From Citromicrobium bathyomarinum (GTDB taxonomy: Bacteria > Pseudomonadota > Alphaproteobacteria > Sphingomonadales > Sphingomonadaceae), in assembly GCA_001306305.2 (NCBI GenBank), contig CP155577.1, positions 3,207,501 through 3,271,500 of the forward strand: a stretch of DNA of 64,000 nucleotides. Direction: 5' to 3'. A program made the position numbers and the translations under genes. Numbering within the stretch: the first letter of the stretch is position 1; the number at the start of each line of letters is the position of its first letter. Shown here piece after piece: positions 51,633-60,772 of this stretch. The notes below the pieces were generated by a model. The model was not told where the DNA came from, searched no databases, and saw only the letters and a program-made list of their open reading frames with translations.

Positions 51633-52832
51633 ATGGCGACCCAGAGCGACACCGCAACCGCGACCGAGCTGAACCTCACCCCGCCCGAGCCGATCCCCAC
51701 CGTGGATGTGGAGAAGGCGGTTGGACTGGTGCCGGTCGACGAAGGCAAGAAGACCGAGCTGGATTCCAAGGTCGACAGCTTCGTCGCCGATCTGATCGCG
51801 CATGACACCCGCTCGCCCGAGTTCAGCAAGCGGGTCGACGAGATTTCCAACATGGGTCGCAAGGAAATCGCGGCGGCGTCTTCGATGTCGAACCGCTTCC
51901 TCGACCGGCCGGTGCGCGCGATGGACCGCGACCAGGGCGTGGGCGCGAACCTCGCCGAACTGCGCGTCACCGTGGAAGAGCTCGATCCCGCGCGCCGGGG
52001 CAAGAGCGGCATTCTGTCGAAGCTGCCCTGGGGCAACAGCCTGAAGGGCTATTTCCGCAGCTACCAGAGCGCGCAGAGCCACATCCAGGCGATCCTCGAC
52101 AAGCTGCATTCGGGCCGCACCGAATTGCAGAAGGATAACGCCGCGATCGATGTCGAGCGACAGCACCTGTGGGAAGCCATGGGCAAGCTTGAGCAGATGA
52201 TCCACATCTCCAAGACACTCGACGAACGGCTGGAGGACAAGGCCAACGAACTCGACGCGACCGACCCGGAAAAGGCCAAGGCGATCCGGGAAACCGCGCT
52301 GTTCTACGTCCGCCAGCGCACGCAGGACCTGCTGACGCAGATGGCCGTGTCGGTGCAGGGCTACCTCGCGCTCGATCTGGTCAAGAAGAACAATGTGGAG
52401 CTGGTGAAGGGCGTCGATCGCGCCAGCACCACCACCGTCAGCGCGCTGCGCACGGCGGTGACCGTGGCCGAAGCGATGACCAACCAGCGGCTGGTGCTGA
52501 AACAGATCACCGCGCTCAACGACACCACGGCGGGCATCATCGATTCGACCGGCAAGCTGCTTCGCGAACAGACCGGCAAGATCCACGAACAGGCCGCCGC
52601 GAGCACGATCCCGATGCAGACTCTGCAGAACGCCTTCCAGAACATCTACGCGACGATGGACGAGGTCGACACCTTCAAGCTGAAGGCGCTCGACACGATG
52701 AAGCAGACGGTCACCACGCTTTCGAGCGAGGTCGAAAAGTCGAAGGAATATATCGCCCGCGCGGAAAGCCAGGCCCAGGCCCAGGCGCAGCTCGATGCAT
52801 CCGAAGACGCGCTGCTCAAGCTGGAGGGCTAG
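51633..52832 (+). CDS. telA: Toxic anion resistance protein TelA
   Basis: The 399-residue protein is almost wholly alpha-helical, with the TelA/KlaA core PVRAMDRDQGVGANLAELRVTVEELDP, FRSYQSAQSHIQAILDKL and TTTVSALRTAVTVAEAM. It is linked to tellurite and antimicrobial tolerance; the mechanism is unknown. A GTG-started XpaC-like gene follows without a gap, as in Bacillus telA-xpaC clusters. Confidence 0.93.
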   Translation: MATQSDTATATELNLTPPEPIPTVDVEKAVGLVPVDEGKKTELDSKVDSFVADLIAHDTRSPEFSKRVDEISNMGRKEIAAASSMSNRFLDRPVRAMDRDQGVGANLAELRVTVEELDPARRGKSGILSKLPWGNSLKGYFRSYQSAQSHIQAILDKLHSGRTELQKDNAAIDVERQHLWEAMGKLEQMIHISKTLDERLEDKANELDATDPEKAKAIRETALFYVRQRTQDLLTQMAVSVQGYLALDLVKKNNVELVKGVDRASTTTVSALRTAVTVAEAMTNQRLVLKQITALNDTTAGIIDSTGKLLREQTGKIHEQAAASTIPMQTLQNAFQNIYATMDEVDTFKLKALDTMKQTVTTLSSEVEKSKEYIARAESQAQAQAQLDASEDALLKLEG

Positions 52833-53597
52833 GTGAACGACCTGACCCGCGACAGCGAGCGCCTGCTCAGTGACAGCCGCCAGCTGCTGATCGACAACCG
52901 GGTCGGCGGGCGCCACCGCCGGGTGACCGCGATCGGGCGCGAATCGGCGCAGGTGCGCAACCGGCATCGGCTGAAGAAGCTGCGCAACATCGTAATCGCG
53001 GCGGCGGCGATTCTCGCCTTTGCGACCATTGCCGGGATCGTGATCGACGGGATCGGCTTTGTCGGCATCGTCCTCACTTTCTTCGCACTGGTCGCGGCGG
53101 CGGGCATCTTCTCGGTCTTTCCGCGCATCTCGATCCCGCAGGCCGGCGACCTCAACAAAGGTACACCGCGCCAGATGGTCGCCCGGACGGAGCTGTGGCT
53201 GGAATCGCAGCGCGCCGCCCTGCCCGCGCCCGCCGTGGCGCTGGTCGACGATCTGGGCGTCAAGCTCGACCTGCTCGGCCAGCAGCTCGAAACCGCGCCC
53301 GCCAGCCATGATTCGATCCGCGACATTCGCGAACTGGTGGGCGAGACGCTGCCCGAAATGGTCCAGTCCTACACCCGCGTGCCCACCGCCATGCGGACGG
53401 AGGAACACGCAGGGGCGACCGCCGACGAGCGGCTGATTGAAGGCTTGAGCAAGATCAGCGGCGAGATCGACTCGATCAATCGCAAGATCGCCGACGGCGC
53501 GCTCGACGATCTGGCCGTCCAGCACCGCTATCTCGGCTATCGCTACGGCGACGGGCCGGCGGCGACTGAAAGCTCCAGCGAAGAGGCGCCCCGCTGA
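52833..53597 (+). CDS. XpaC-like (5-bromo-4-chloroindolyl phosphate hydrolysis) membrane protein
   Basis: The 254-residue protein has a basic N-terminal region and two adjacent transmembrane helices (IVIAAAAILAFATIAGIVI and FVGIVLTFFALVAAAGIF). A helical C-terminal domain ends LAVQHRYLGYRYG. The GTG start directly follows the telA stop, with GGAGGG 7 bases upstream. It resembles XpaC-family partners of TelA; the old hydrolase name is not evidence of enzyme activity. Confidence 0.8.
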   Translation: MNDLTRDSERLLSDSRQLLIDNRVGGRHRRVTAIGRESAQVRNRHRLKKLRNIVIAAAAILAFATIAGIVIDGIGFVGIVLTFFALVAAAGIFSVFPRISIPQAGDLNKGTPRQMVARTELWLESQRAALPAPAVALVDDLGVKLDLLGQQLETAPASHDSIRDIRELVGETLPEMVQSYTRVPTAMRTEEHAGATADERLIEGLSKISGEIDSINRKIADGALDDLAVQHRYLGYRYGDGPAATESSSEEAPR

Positions 53598-53905
53598 TGC
53601 GAGTGCCGATCAAGCACGACCTGCCGAAGGAAGAGGTCCGCCGCCGCCTGCGCGAGCGCATGCCCGAACTGCCGCAGCACATGCCCGGCGGCGCGGCGGA
53701 GATGACCAGCGAATGGCCGAGCGAGGATTGCATGAAGATGTCGGTCGCCGCGATGGGCCAGACCGTGCGCGTCGCGATCGAGATCGAGGAAAAGCAGGTG
53801 GTGGTCGCGCTCGACCTGCCGCCGATGCTGTCCTTCTTCAAACCCCTGATCGCCGCGGCAGTGACCGAAAAAGGGACCAAACTGCTCTCCGGCCCGAAAT
53901 CCTAA
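53597..53905 (+). CDS. Polyhydroxyalkanoic acid system (PHA_gran_rgn) protein
   Basis: The 102-residue protein begins MRVPIKHDLPKEEVRRRLRERM, with TSEWPSEDCMKMSVAAMGQTV and VVALDLPPMLSFFKPLI, matching the PHA_gran_rgn family. It was named from its occurrence near PHA genes; no PHA synthase or phasin gene is visible here. It overlaps the XpaC-like gene by one base. Confidence 0.83.
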   Translation: MRVPIKHDLPKEEVRRRLRERMPELPQHMPGGAAEMTSEWPSEDCMKMSVAAMGQTVRVAIEIEEKQVVVALDLPPMLSFFKPLIAAAVTEKGTKLLSGPKS

Positions 53906-54017
53906 CTTGATAATGGTTAGGCTGGGAACTTACCTCTTCCTTTGCGGATAGAACAACTTATCGCGCCTTGTGGCTGGTGGCACAGGCTCAGTTTTGGACG
54001 GGAAGAGGAACGCGCGA

Positions 54018-54593
54018 ATGACTGCCAGGTGCGGCACAGCACCCGCGTTGCGCGCTCGGCTGCGCGCAGCGACACAAGACGATCACCAGGTACTGGACGA
54101 TGCACTCGGTCGGCTCGATCTCGCCGATCGGTACGATTACGCCTGCTTTCTGCGGGTGCAATCGCGCGCGCGAATCGGCGTGGAAAGCTGGCTGGCGCGC
54201 TGTTGCCCGCCGGAATGGCTGCCACCTGCGCAGACAGGCCTGATCGAGGCCGATCTTGCCGCGCTCGGCTGCGCCGGGGTCGACGCGCTCGATGAGGACG
54301 TCCCCCCATTCGCCCACGCCAACGAAGGCCCGGTCGCGTGGCTCGGCGCGGCATGGGTGCTGGCAGGCTCCTCGCTCGGCAACCGGATGATGGAACGAGA
54401 GCTGACCGGCCGCGCGCCCGAAGGCTGGCCGATGCAGTTCCTGCGCGATGAAACGATGCCCGCTTTTTTCAAGGCGCTGCGTCCGCTGCTCGCCTCCGAC
54501 GAGATCAACCCAGGTGCGGAGCGGGCCGCGCGCGCCGTGTTCGCCCATTTCTCGCGCGAAGCCGATCGCCAGCTTGTGGCAATCGCTGCATGA
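54018..54593 (+). CDS. bphO: Biliverdin-producing heme oxygenase BphO
   Basis: The 191-residue protein has LRARLRAATQDDHQVLDDALG with proximal heme ligand His23 and the distal-helix GSSLGNRMM. It opens heme to biliverdin IXalpha, the chromophore of bacteriophytochromes. Its stop overlaps the bphP start (ATGA), so chromophore and photoreceptor are made together. The 112 bases upstream show no clear consensus promoter. Confidence 0.92.
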   Translation: MTARCGTAPALRARLRAATQDDHQVLDDALGRLDLADRYDYACFLRVQSRARIGVESWLARCCPPEWLPPAQTGLIEADLAALGCAGVDALDEDVPPFAHANEGPVAWLGAAWVLAGSSLGNRMMERELTGRAPEGWPMQFLRDETMPAFFKALRPLLASDEINPGAERAARAVFAHFSREADRQLVAIAA

Positions 54594-57145
54594 GTGCGGT
54601 CGAAACCCAGGTCGATCTGACCAGCTGCGACCGCGAACCGATCCACCAGCTTGGCCATATCCAGTCATTCGGCGCGATGCTGGTCGTCTCGTCAGACCAT
54701 TACATCGCCCACCATTCCGCAAATGCTGCCGAATTCCTCGGTCTGGAAGCGATTGCGCGGGGGGATTCGCTGGACTCCATTCTGCCCGAACTGACGCTGG
54801 AGACCATTCGGGACGCGGCGAAGTGGCTGGTCGAACCGGACGATACCGAGCGGGTCTTCTCGATTGCGGTTCTGGGAAGCGGGCGCGACCGGTTCGATTG
54901 CTCGATCCACCGCACTGCCGGGCTCCTGGTGCTCGAATTCGAGCGGCACGATACGGCGGGCTTCGGCAATCACGTCGCCTCGATCCGGCCGATGGTGAAC
55001 AGGCTCGAGGGCATCGACGGAGTCGAGAATATCTGCCAGGCCGCTGCGAAGCGGCTCAAGGCGCTGCTCGAATTCGACCGGGTCATGGTCTACCGTTTCC
55101 ACCCGGACGGTTCGGGCGAGGTCATTGCCGAAGCACGCGAAAGTGCGGTCGATAGCTATTCCGGCCTGCGCTATCCCAAGAGCGACATTCCCCAGCAGGC
55201 ACGCGCGCTCTACCTGCGCAACCGTCTGAGGATCATTGCCGATGTGAACGATACGCCGGTTCCGGTAGTGCCGGGGCAGCGGCTCGATGGCGATCCGATC
55301 GACCTCAGCCTGTCGACCCTGCGCTCGGTCTCGCCGATCCATATCGAATATCTGCGCAATATGGGCGTACGCGCCTCGCTCTCGATCTCGATCATCGTGC
55401 GCGGACGGCTGTGGGGCCTGTTTGCCTGCCACCACTACCAGCCTCGCGCGCTTGCCTTTTCCAACCGGACGGCGGCGGAGGTGTTCTCGCAGCTCTTTTC
55501 GCTGACGCTCGACCGGGCACTGCACGATAGCGGAGAGGCCCGGCGCGCGCTGGGGCAGAACCTGCACGAGCGGCTGATGACCCGGCTCGCCGCAGGGGCA
55601 AACCTGCGCGAAACACTCGAGCAGATCGGCCAGTCGATCGGCGATTCGATCCCGCACGACGGGGCGAGCATCTTTATCGACGGCGATTACCGGGCGAGCG
55701 GCCATGCCCCCTCGGAAGATGAGTTCCGCCAGATCCTGCCCGCTCTGAACAGCGGGCCGGCCGGGCGCATCCTTGCACGAACCGATCTCGCAAGCGCGAT
55801 TCCCGAGGCGCAGGCCTTTGCGTCGCGGGCGGCAGGCGCGCTGATCATTCCGGTCTCGCGCCAGGCCCGGGATTATTTCATCCTCTGGCGGCGCGAATTG
55901 ACACAGGTGGTGACCTGGGCGGGAAATCCGGACAAGGCAGTCGAACGCACGGCCGAGGGCGAACGCCTCGTCCCGCGCAAGAGCTTCGCTGCATGGCAGC
56001 AGACGGTCGAGGGGCGCAGCGCCGACTGGACCCAGGCGGAGCTGGATCTGGCCGAAACGCTGCGGATCACCCTGCTGGAGGTAATCCTGAGGCTGACTGA
56101 TGCCGCCGCGCAGGAACGCAAGCGCGCGGGCGAGCAGCAGGATCTCTTGATCGCCGAGCTCAACCACCGGGTGCGCAACATCCTCAATCTCATCCGCGGG
56201 CTGGTCAACCAGTCGCGCCACGAGACGGGCGATGCGGCGACGCTGACCACGCTGATCGGCGGGCGGATTGGCGCGCTGGCAGCGGCACACGACAACCTCA
56301 CCCGCGACAACTGGGGTCCAACCTCGCTCAAGAAGCTGATCGCGGACGAAGCCGACGCCTATCTCGGTGCCAAGACCACCCGGCTGGCGGTCGAAGGGCG
56401 CGACGTGCTGATCGTGCCGCAGGCCTACACCGTGCTGGCGCTGGTGCTGCACGAGATGATTACCAACTCGGCCAAGTACGGCAGCCTGTCGGACCAGTCG
56501 GGCGATCTGCTGATCTCGCTGGAGCGAAACGAGGCAGGCGACCTGCTGCTGGGCTGGCAGGAACGCGGCGGGCCACCGGTACGCGCGCCCGAGCGGCGCG
56601 GGTTCGGCACGACCATCATCGAGAAGTCGATCCCGCATGAATTGCAGGGTGAGGCCGAGGTCGATTTCGCGCTGGGCGGCCTCAGAGCGCGCTTCACCGT
56701 GCCTGCACGCTTCCTCGAAGAAACAGACAAGGATCATGTGGTGAGCGACCTTAAAGACCACGCCGATGCGAGTGCGGGCGCAGAACCTGCGACCGATCTG
56801 CCGCAGCGGGTGCTGCTGATCGAGGACAACATGATCATCGCGCTCGATACCGAAGAGATGCTGCGCGAGCTCGGCGTGCCCGAGGTGCTCGTGTCGGGCA
56901 GCGTGACCCAGGCACTCCGGGCGATCGAGAAAGAGGTGCCCGATTTCGCGGTGCTCGACTTCAACCTCGGCGAGGAATCGAGCGAGCCGGTCGCGCGCGA
57001 GCTTGCGCGCAGGGGTGTCCCGTTCGTGCTCGCAACCGGATACAGCGCGAAGGAAGTGCAGTTCGAGGAGCTGGGTGCCCGGGCGATCCTGAAGAAGCCC
57101 TACGACAAGTCCGATCTGGCGAAGGCGCTGACCAAGGGCGCGTAG
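54590..57145 (+). CDS. bphP: Bacteriophytochrome: PAS-GAF-PHY, HWE-type histidine kinase, receiver
   Basis: The 851-residue photoreceptor has chromophore-binding Cys13 before the PAS domain (CDREPIHQLGHIQSFGAML). Its GAF domain has YPKSDIPQQAR, RSVSPIHIEYLRNMGVRASLS and ACHHY, followed by a PHY domain. The HWE-type kinase has phospho-acceptor His526 in ELNHRVRN and N-box HEMITNSAKYG. The C-terminal receiver (from about 740) has phospho-acceptor Asp790 and a VLATGY element near the FATGUY type. It should sense red/far-red light. The dimerisation type and receiver make it a hybrid kinase. Confidence 0.95.
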   Translation: MSAVETQVDLTSCDREPIHQLGHIQSFGAMLVVSSDHYIAHHSANAAEFLGLEAIARGDSLDSILPELTLETIRDAAKWLVEPDDTERVFSIAVLGSGRDRFDCSIHRTAGLLVLEFERHDTAGFGNHVASIRPMVNRLEGIDGVENICQAAAKRLKALLEFDRVMVYRFHPDGSGEVIAEARESAVDSYSGLRYPKSDIPQQARALYLRNRLRIIADVNDTPVPVVPGQRLDGDPIDLSLSTLRSVSPIHIEYLRNMGVRASLSISIIVRGRLWGLFACHHYQPRALAFSNRTAAEVFSQLFSLTLDRALHDSGEARRALGQNLHERLMTRLAAGANLRETLEQIGQSIGDSIPHDGASIFIDGDYRASGHAPSEDEFRQILPALNSGPAGRILARTDLASAIPEAQAFASRAAGALIIPVSRQARDYFILWRRELTQVVTWAGNPDKAVERTAEGERLVPRKSFAAWQQTVEGRSADWTQAELDLAETLRITLLEVILRLTDAAAQERKRAGEQQDLLIAELNHRVRNILNLIRGLVNQSRHETGDAATLTTLIGGRIGALAAAHDNLTRDNWGPTSLKKLIADEADAYLGAKTTRLAVEGRDVLIVPQAYTVLALVLHEMITNSAKYGSLSDQSGDLLISLERNEAGDLLLGWQERGGPPVRAPERRGFGTTIIEKSIPHELQGEAEVDFALGGLRARFTVPARFLEETDKDHVVSDLKDHADASAGAEPATDLPQRVLLIEDNMIIALDTEEMLRELGVPEVLVSGSVTQALRAIEKEVPDFAVLDFNLGEESSEPVARELARRGVPFVLATGYSAKEVQFEELGARAILKKPYDKSDLAKALTKGA

Positions 57146-57154
57146 CAGCGCCGG

Positions 57155-57922
57155 TCAGTTCCCCCGGCGCTCGAAATAGCGCTGCTGGTAGAGGAAGCGC
57201 GAGGGCACGGGATTGCCCGCAGCATCGCGCGCAGGTTCGAAGCGGATCTGCGTCGCCGACAGCTCGCACACCTTGGCGTCGGTTTCGGGAAAGCCGCTGC
57301 TCCGCGTTACGCGGCAATCGGTCACCCGCCCCTGTGCGGATACCTCCAGCGCGACGATCGTGCGCGTACCGACCCGCGCGGCACGCCCGCCGGGCGGAAT
57401 TCCGAAGGCGGAGACGTCGCTGATCCAGCGGGTCAGCACCGGCTGGGTGACTACGCCGCCCCCACCACCGCCCTGCCCGTTCCCGCCCGCGCCGGTTCCG
57501 CTGCCCTCTCCGGATGCACCGGTGCCCTCGCCCGCGTCTGCCGCGCCGGAGCGGTTGGCATCGCCGGTAGAGGCGGCGCGCGGCGCCGGGTTGCGGCTGG
57601 GTAGCGGGATCGGCGGCTGCGGGGCAGCAACCTCGCGCGGTTTCGCACGCTCGCCCGGATCGCCTTGCGCACCGGCGGCATCCTCTGGCGGGCCCACAGC
57701 CCGTGCCGCCGCGGCAGTCTGGGTCGGTGTCGGGCTGGGTGAGGGGCGCGGCGGGGTGAGGTCGAACGCGGCAAAGCCGGCGTCCTGATCCAGCGGGATC
57801 AGGTCGGGGGCGAACGCGCGGATCAGCCCGTAGAGCACTGCGGCATGCAGCAGAACGATGCCGCCCAGCACCGGCAGGCTGGGTCGCGCCCTGTCTTCCG
57901 AAAATCCCCGTGCGCTGTCCAT
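57155..57922 (-). CDS. TonB-type energy transducer
   Basis: The 255-residue protein has one N-terminal transmembrane helix (LPVLGGIVLLHAAVLYGLI), a long Pro/Ala/Gly-rich periplasmic linker and a C-terminal TonB domain (GTRTIVALEVSAQGRVTDCRVTRSSGFPETDAKVCE, RFEPARDAAGNPVPSR). It should couple proton motive force to outer-membrane receptors; the receptor gene upstream on the same strand is a likely client. The start at 57922 precedes the helix. Confidence 0.88.
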   Translation of the reverse strand: MDSARGFSEDRARPSLPVLGGIVLLHAAVLYGLIRAFAPDLIPLDQDAGFAAFDLTPPRPSPSPTPTQTAAAARAVGPPEDAAGAQGDPGERAKPREVAAPQPPIPLPSRNPAPRAASTGDANRSGAADAGEGTGASGEGSGTGAGGNGQGGGGGGVVTQPVLTRWISDVSAFGIPPGGRAARVGTRTIVALEVSAQGRVTDCRVTRSSGFPETDAKVCELSATQIRFEPARDAAGNPVPSRFLYQQRYFERRGN

Positions 57923-57971
57923 GTCCTGTGAAACTCCGCGCGCGCGGCGCGGGTTCCACGGGGCCACGGTC

Positions 57972-58016
57972 TCCCAAAAACGAAGAACGGCGACCTCCCG
58001 CTGTGGGAGGCCGCCG
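57972..58016 (-). terminator. Terminator between TonB receptor and TonB genes
   Basis: A 12-bp stem with one mismatch (CGGCGACCTCCC / GGGAGGCCGCCG, 57988-58016) is followed on the minus strand by TTCTTCGTTTTTGGG. It lies 37 bases past the receptor stop. Confidence 0.65.
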
Positions 58017-58052
58017 CTTTTCAAATCGAACGTTGCCGTTCGCGTGTCTGGA

Positions 58053-60527
58053 TCAGAAGCCCCAGATCAGCGAGGCGGTGATCGCCCGCGGCGGGCCGAT
58101 GTTCACGAACTCGCCGCTGGTGGTCAGGCCGGTCGAAGCCGAACCGACATAAACCTCGTCGAACAGGTTCGTGACGTTCACCTGGAAGTAGGCCTTCTCG
58201 AGATCCTCGTTGAAGGTAGCCAGCGGCAGGCGGACGTCGATATCGGCCACGGTGTAACCCGGCAGGGTGATCGTGTTGATATCGTTCAGGTAACGATCGC
58301 CGGTCCGCTTGACCTGGAAACCGATCTCGATCGGGCCGAGGTTACCCTGGGCGCGCGCACCGATGGTGTATTCCGGAATGCCTGCTTCACGCTTGCCGGC
58401 GGTCGGAGCGAAGGTGGTCGCACCGGTCTGCACGTCGTCCTTGATGTCGGAGGCGACATAGGAACCCCAGACATACAGCGACAGCGCACGGATCGGCTGC
58501 CACGCGATGCTGCCGTCCACACCGTACTTGTCGACCTGACCCAGGTTGCGGGTGATGGTCCGATCGAGGATCGGATCATAGGCCGACTTCAGACGGTCCT
58601 GGTAGCGGCTGAACCAGCCCGAAAGCTGCGCCTGGACGGTGCGGGTCTGGTAGCGAACGCCCAGATCGAACGCGTCCGAGGTTTCCGGAGCGGGCGCAAC
58701 GCCGACGTAGAGCGAACCGTAGAGGTCATCCGTGCCGGGAACCGAGAGGTTCTTGGCGTAGCTGGCGAAGACGCTGGCTTCCGGGGTGAAGTTGTAGGTC
58801 AGCCCGACGTTCGGGAGCAGCTTGTTGTAGTCGTACTTGACCGAGGTCGGTGCGACGGCGTTGGGGTTCGCAGCCAGATAGGCGGTGATGTTCGCATCGC
58901 CGTTGATGCAGTTCACGTTGCCCGAGGCATCGGTGGTCACGCAGTACTGGTTGAGGTCGCGGGTGAAGAACGGCGCACGGACACCGACCTGGGCGACCAG
59001 ATCGCCGAACTCGCCGCGATATTCCGCCGAAGCCTGATGCAGGGTCGCGAACGACTTGCGGTTACGCTTCTGCGGAGCAATCCCGCTGCTGTCGAGCAGC
59101 GGATCGTCGATCGGGAACACGCTCACGGGTTCGCCATTGGTCAGCAGCGAACCGGAGGTGCCGGTCTGACGGTGACGCGCACGGTCGAACGTGTAGGCGA
59201 GACGGATGCGCTGACCTTCGGCGATGTCGTAGATCAGGTTGGCGATCACGCCATAGCGGTTGGTCTGCGTGTTGCTGGGCGAGCCGATCGTGACGTAATC
59301 CAGCGTGTCGCCGTCGCCGTTCAGGTCGGTACCACCGAAGTAGTAGTACTGGGTCGAACGGGTGCTGCGCTGCGGGTTGCGCGGATCGGTGCGGAAGATG
59401 CCGCCGGTGAAGCCGTCGGGCGAGAAGCCTTCGAAGCCGATCGAGGTGCCGCCGCCATTGGCCTTCACGTACTGGAAGCTCGGGTCGACGGTCAGCGTCA
59501 GGTTGTCGCTGAGCGTGAAGCGCGAGTTCAGGCGGATGTTGGCGGTGTTCGACGGGTTGTAACGACGCTCGAACGGGGTGCCGCAGCTGTTGTACTCGTC
59601 CTGGACGCCCGGGGTGGCCGGGGCCAGCGTGCAGGGCGTGCCGTCGGACAGCTCGTAGAAGCGGTCTTCGGGATCAACGACCGAGTAACCGTCGGCACCG
59701 CTGAACCGCGCGGGCGAGCCGTTGAAGTTGTTGCGGTTGATATTGTAGTGGCCGGCGAGCGAGATGAAGTCGCCGTTCACGCCGATCGGCTGGAAGATCT
59801 TGGCGTTGTACTGTTGCTTGTCGACGCCGCCGTAGTTCGAGAACACCGAGTCGTTCTCGGTCCGCGAAGCGGTGACGTAGGCGCGCAGGCCGCCCGAGGT
59901 GATGTTGCCGGTTTCGAGCTTGGCGAAGCCGCGATACATCATGCGGTCGCCCGGGTTACCGCGCGCGATGATGTTGCCGTAGGTGATGCTGGTCATCACG
60001 CCGAACTCTTCGTCCGGGTTCTTCGAGCGGATGTTGATCGTGCCGCCGGCGGCCGATGCGGTCGGGCTGTCGACGTCGGTCGAGCCGAGCGTGACGGTCG
60101 CGTACTCGATGATTTCCGGATCGAGCATCTGGTTGGTGTAGAGCGCGTAGTTGCCCGAGTCGTTCAGCGGAATGCCGTCGAACGTCTGCGAGATACGGTC
60201 GGACGAGAACCCGCGGATGGTGAAGCTGCCACCGAGCGAACCGAACGGGTCGTTGTTGGTGAAGCTGACGCCGGGGACGAGGTTCAGCGTGTCGTTGATC
60301 GTCTGGCCGGGAGTCTGGCGACGGATCAGTTCCGAGTCGACCTGGACCTTGGCCTTGGGCGAATCGGGAATGTCGATGCCGGCGACGTCGGTCGAACGGG
60401 CGCCGCTGACGATGATGACGTTTTCATCATCGAAGTCGACCGAGCCGGTCGACTGGGCATAGGCCGGGGCCGAGGCCGCGGCGGTGAGGCCGACAACACT
60501 GGTTGCCAGCAAATACTTGAGCTTCAT
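58053..60527 (-). CDS. TonB-dependent receptor (large)
   Basis: The 824-residue receptor has a signal peptide (to APAYA), TonB-box-like ENVIIVSGARS, a plug (LIRRQTPGQTINDTLNLVPGVSF...SFTIRGFSSDRISQTFDGIPLND) and a barrel ending SLIWGF. The plug and the SPTASAAGGTINIRS segment place it among Sphingomonadales receptors often assigned to carbohydrate or nucleobase-type substrates, not clearly siderophores. AGGAA lies 7 bases before the ATG. The substrate is unknown. Confidence 0.92.
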   Translation of the reverse strand: MKLKYLLATSVVGLTAAASAPAYAQSTGSVDFDDENVIIVSGARSTDVAGIDIPDSPKAKVQVDSELIRRQTPGQTINDTLNLVPGVSFTNNDPFGSLGGSFTIRGFSSDRISQTFDGIPLNDSGNYALYTNQMLDPEIIEYATVTLGSTDVDSPTASAAGGTINIRSKNPDEEFGVMTSITYGNIIARGNPGDRMMYRGFAKLETGNITSGGLRAYVTASRTENDSVFSNYGGVDKQQYNAKIFQPIGVNGDFISLAGHYNINRNNFNGSPARFSGADGYSVVDPEDRFYELSDGTPCTLAPATPGVQDEYNSCGTPFERRYNPSNTANIRLNSRFTLSDNLTLTVDPSFQYVKANGGGTSIGFEGFSPDGFTGGIFRTDPRNPQRSTRSTQYYYFGGTDLNGDGDTLDYVTIGSPSNTQTNRYGVIANLIYDIAEGQRIRLAYTFDRARHRQTGTSGSLLTNGEPVSVFPIDDPLLDSSGIAPQKRNRKSFATLHQASAEYRGEFGDLVAQVGVRAPFFTRDLNQYCVTTDASGNVNCINGDANITAYLAANPNAVAPTSVKYDYNKLLPNVGLTYNFTPEASVFASYAKNLSVPGTDDLYGSLYVGVAPAPETSDAFDLGVRYQTRTVQAQLSGWFSRYQDRLKSAYDPILDRTITRNLGQVDKYGVDGSIAWQPIRALSLYVWGSYVASDIKDDVQTGATTFAPTAGKREAGIPEYTIGARAQGNLGPIEIGFQVKRTGDRYLNDINTITLPGYTVADIDVRLPLATFNEDLEKAYFQVNVTNLFDEVYVGSASTGLTTSGEFVNIGPPRAITASLIWGF

Positions 60528-60772
60528 GGAAGGTTCCTTTGAGGACGCTCTGGACGGGAATCGCAAATGCTACGGGCCGACCCCCAGGGCCGGTCGAGCG
60601 CCCCCTAACGCCAAATTTGTGACAGGCAAATTACGCCTCGGGGGTTGCGAGCCCCTCGCGCCACTAATGCCACTCAAGCTCTTGAGAGTTATGGATTTTT
60701 AAGTGTTGCCGCAGTGCAACATACGGGAGATTAATGTGATTGTCACATTATGACGCGCGCGAAACGCCGATT
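60528..60772. other. Leader and promoter region of the large TonB receptor
   Basis: The promoter at 60718-60746 gives a leader of about 180 bases. It contains inverted repeats AATTTG-N7-CAAATT (60614-60632), CTCAAG-CT-CTTGAG (60673-60686) and TGTTGC-N6-GCAACA (60704-60721). A GGGG/CCCC stem-forming stretch lies around 60640-60655. No known riboswitch consensus was recognised. Confidence 0.6.
60718..60750 (-). promoter_or_regulatory. TonB receptor promoter with overlapping operator
   Basis: On the minus strand GTGACA (complement of 60741-60746) and TATGTT (complement of 60718-60723) are exactly 17 bases apart. TAATGTGA-TTG-TCACATTA at 60732-60750 is a perfect 8-bp inverted repeat that covers the -35 box, as expected for a repressor site. 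Confidence 0.65.

Noticed and set aside
53906-54017. EcfG promoter before bphO (GGGAAC at 53925)
   Set aside because: No CGTT follows at 16-17 bases; the sequence there is GGAT/GATA.
57858-60542. 894-codon plus-strand open frame
   Set aside because: It is antisense to the large TonB receptor. The valine/arginine-rich pseudo-repeats are a composition artefact.
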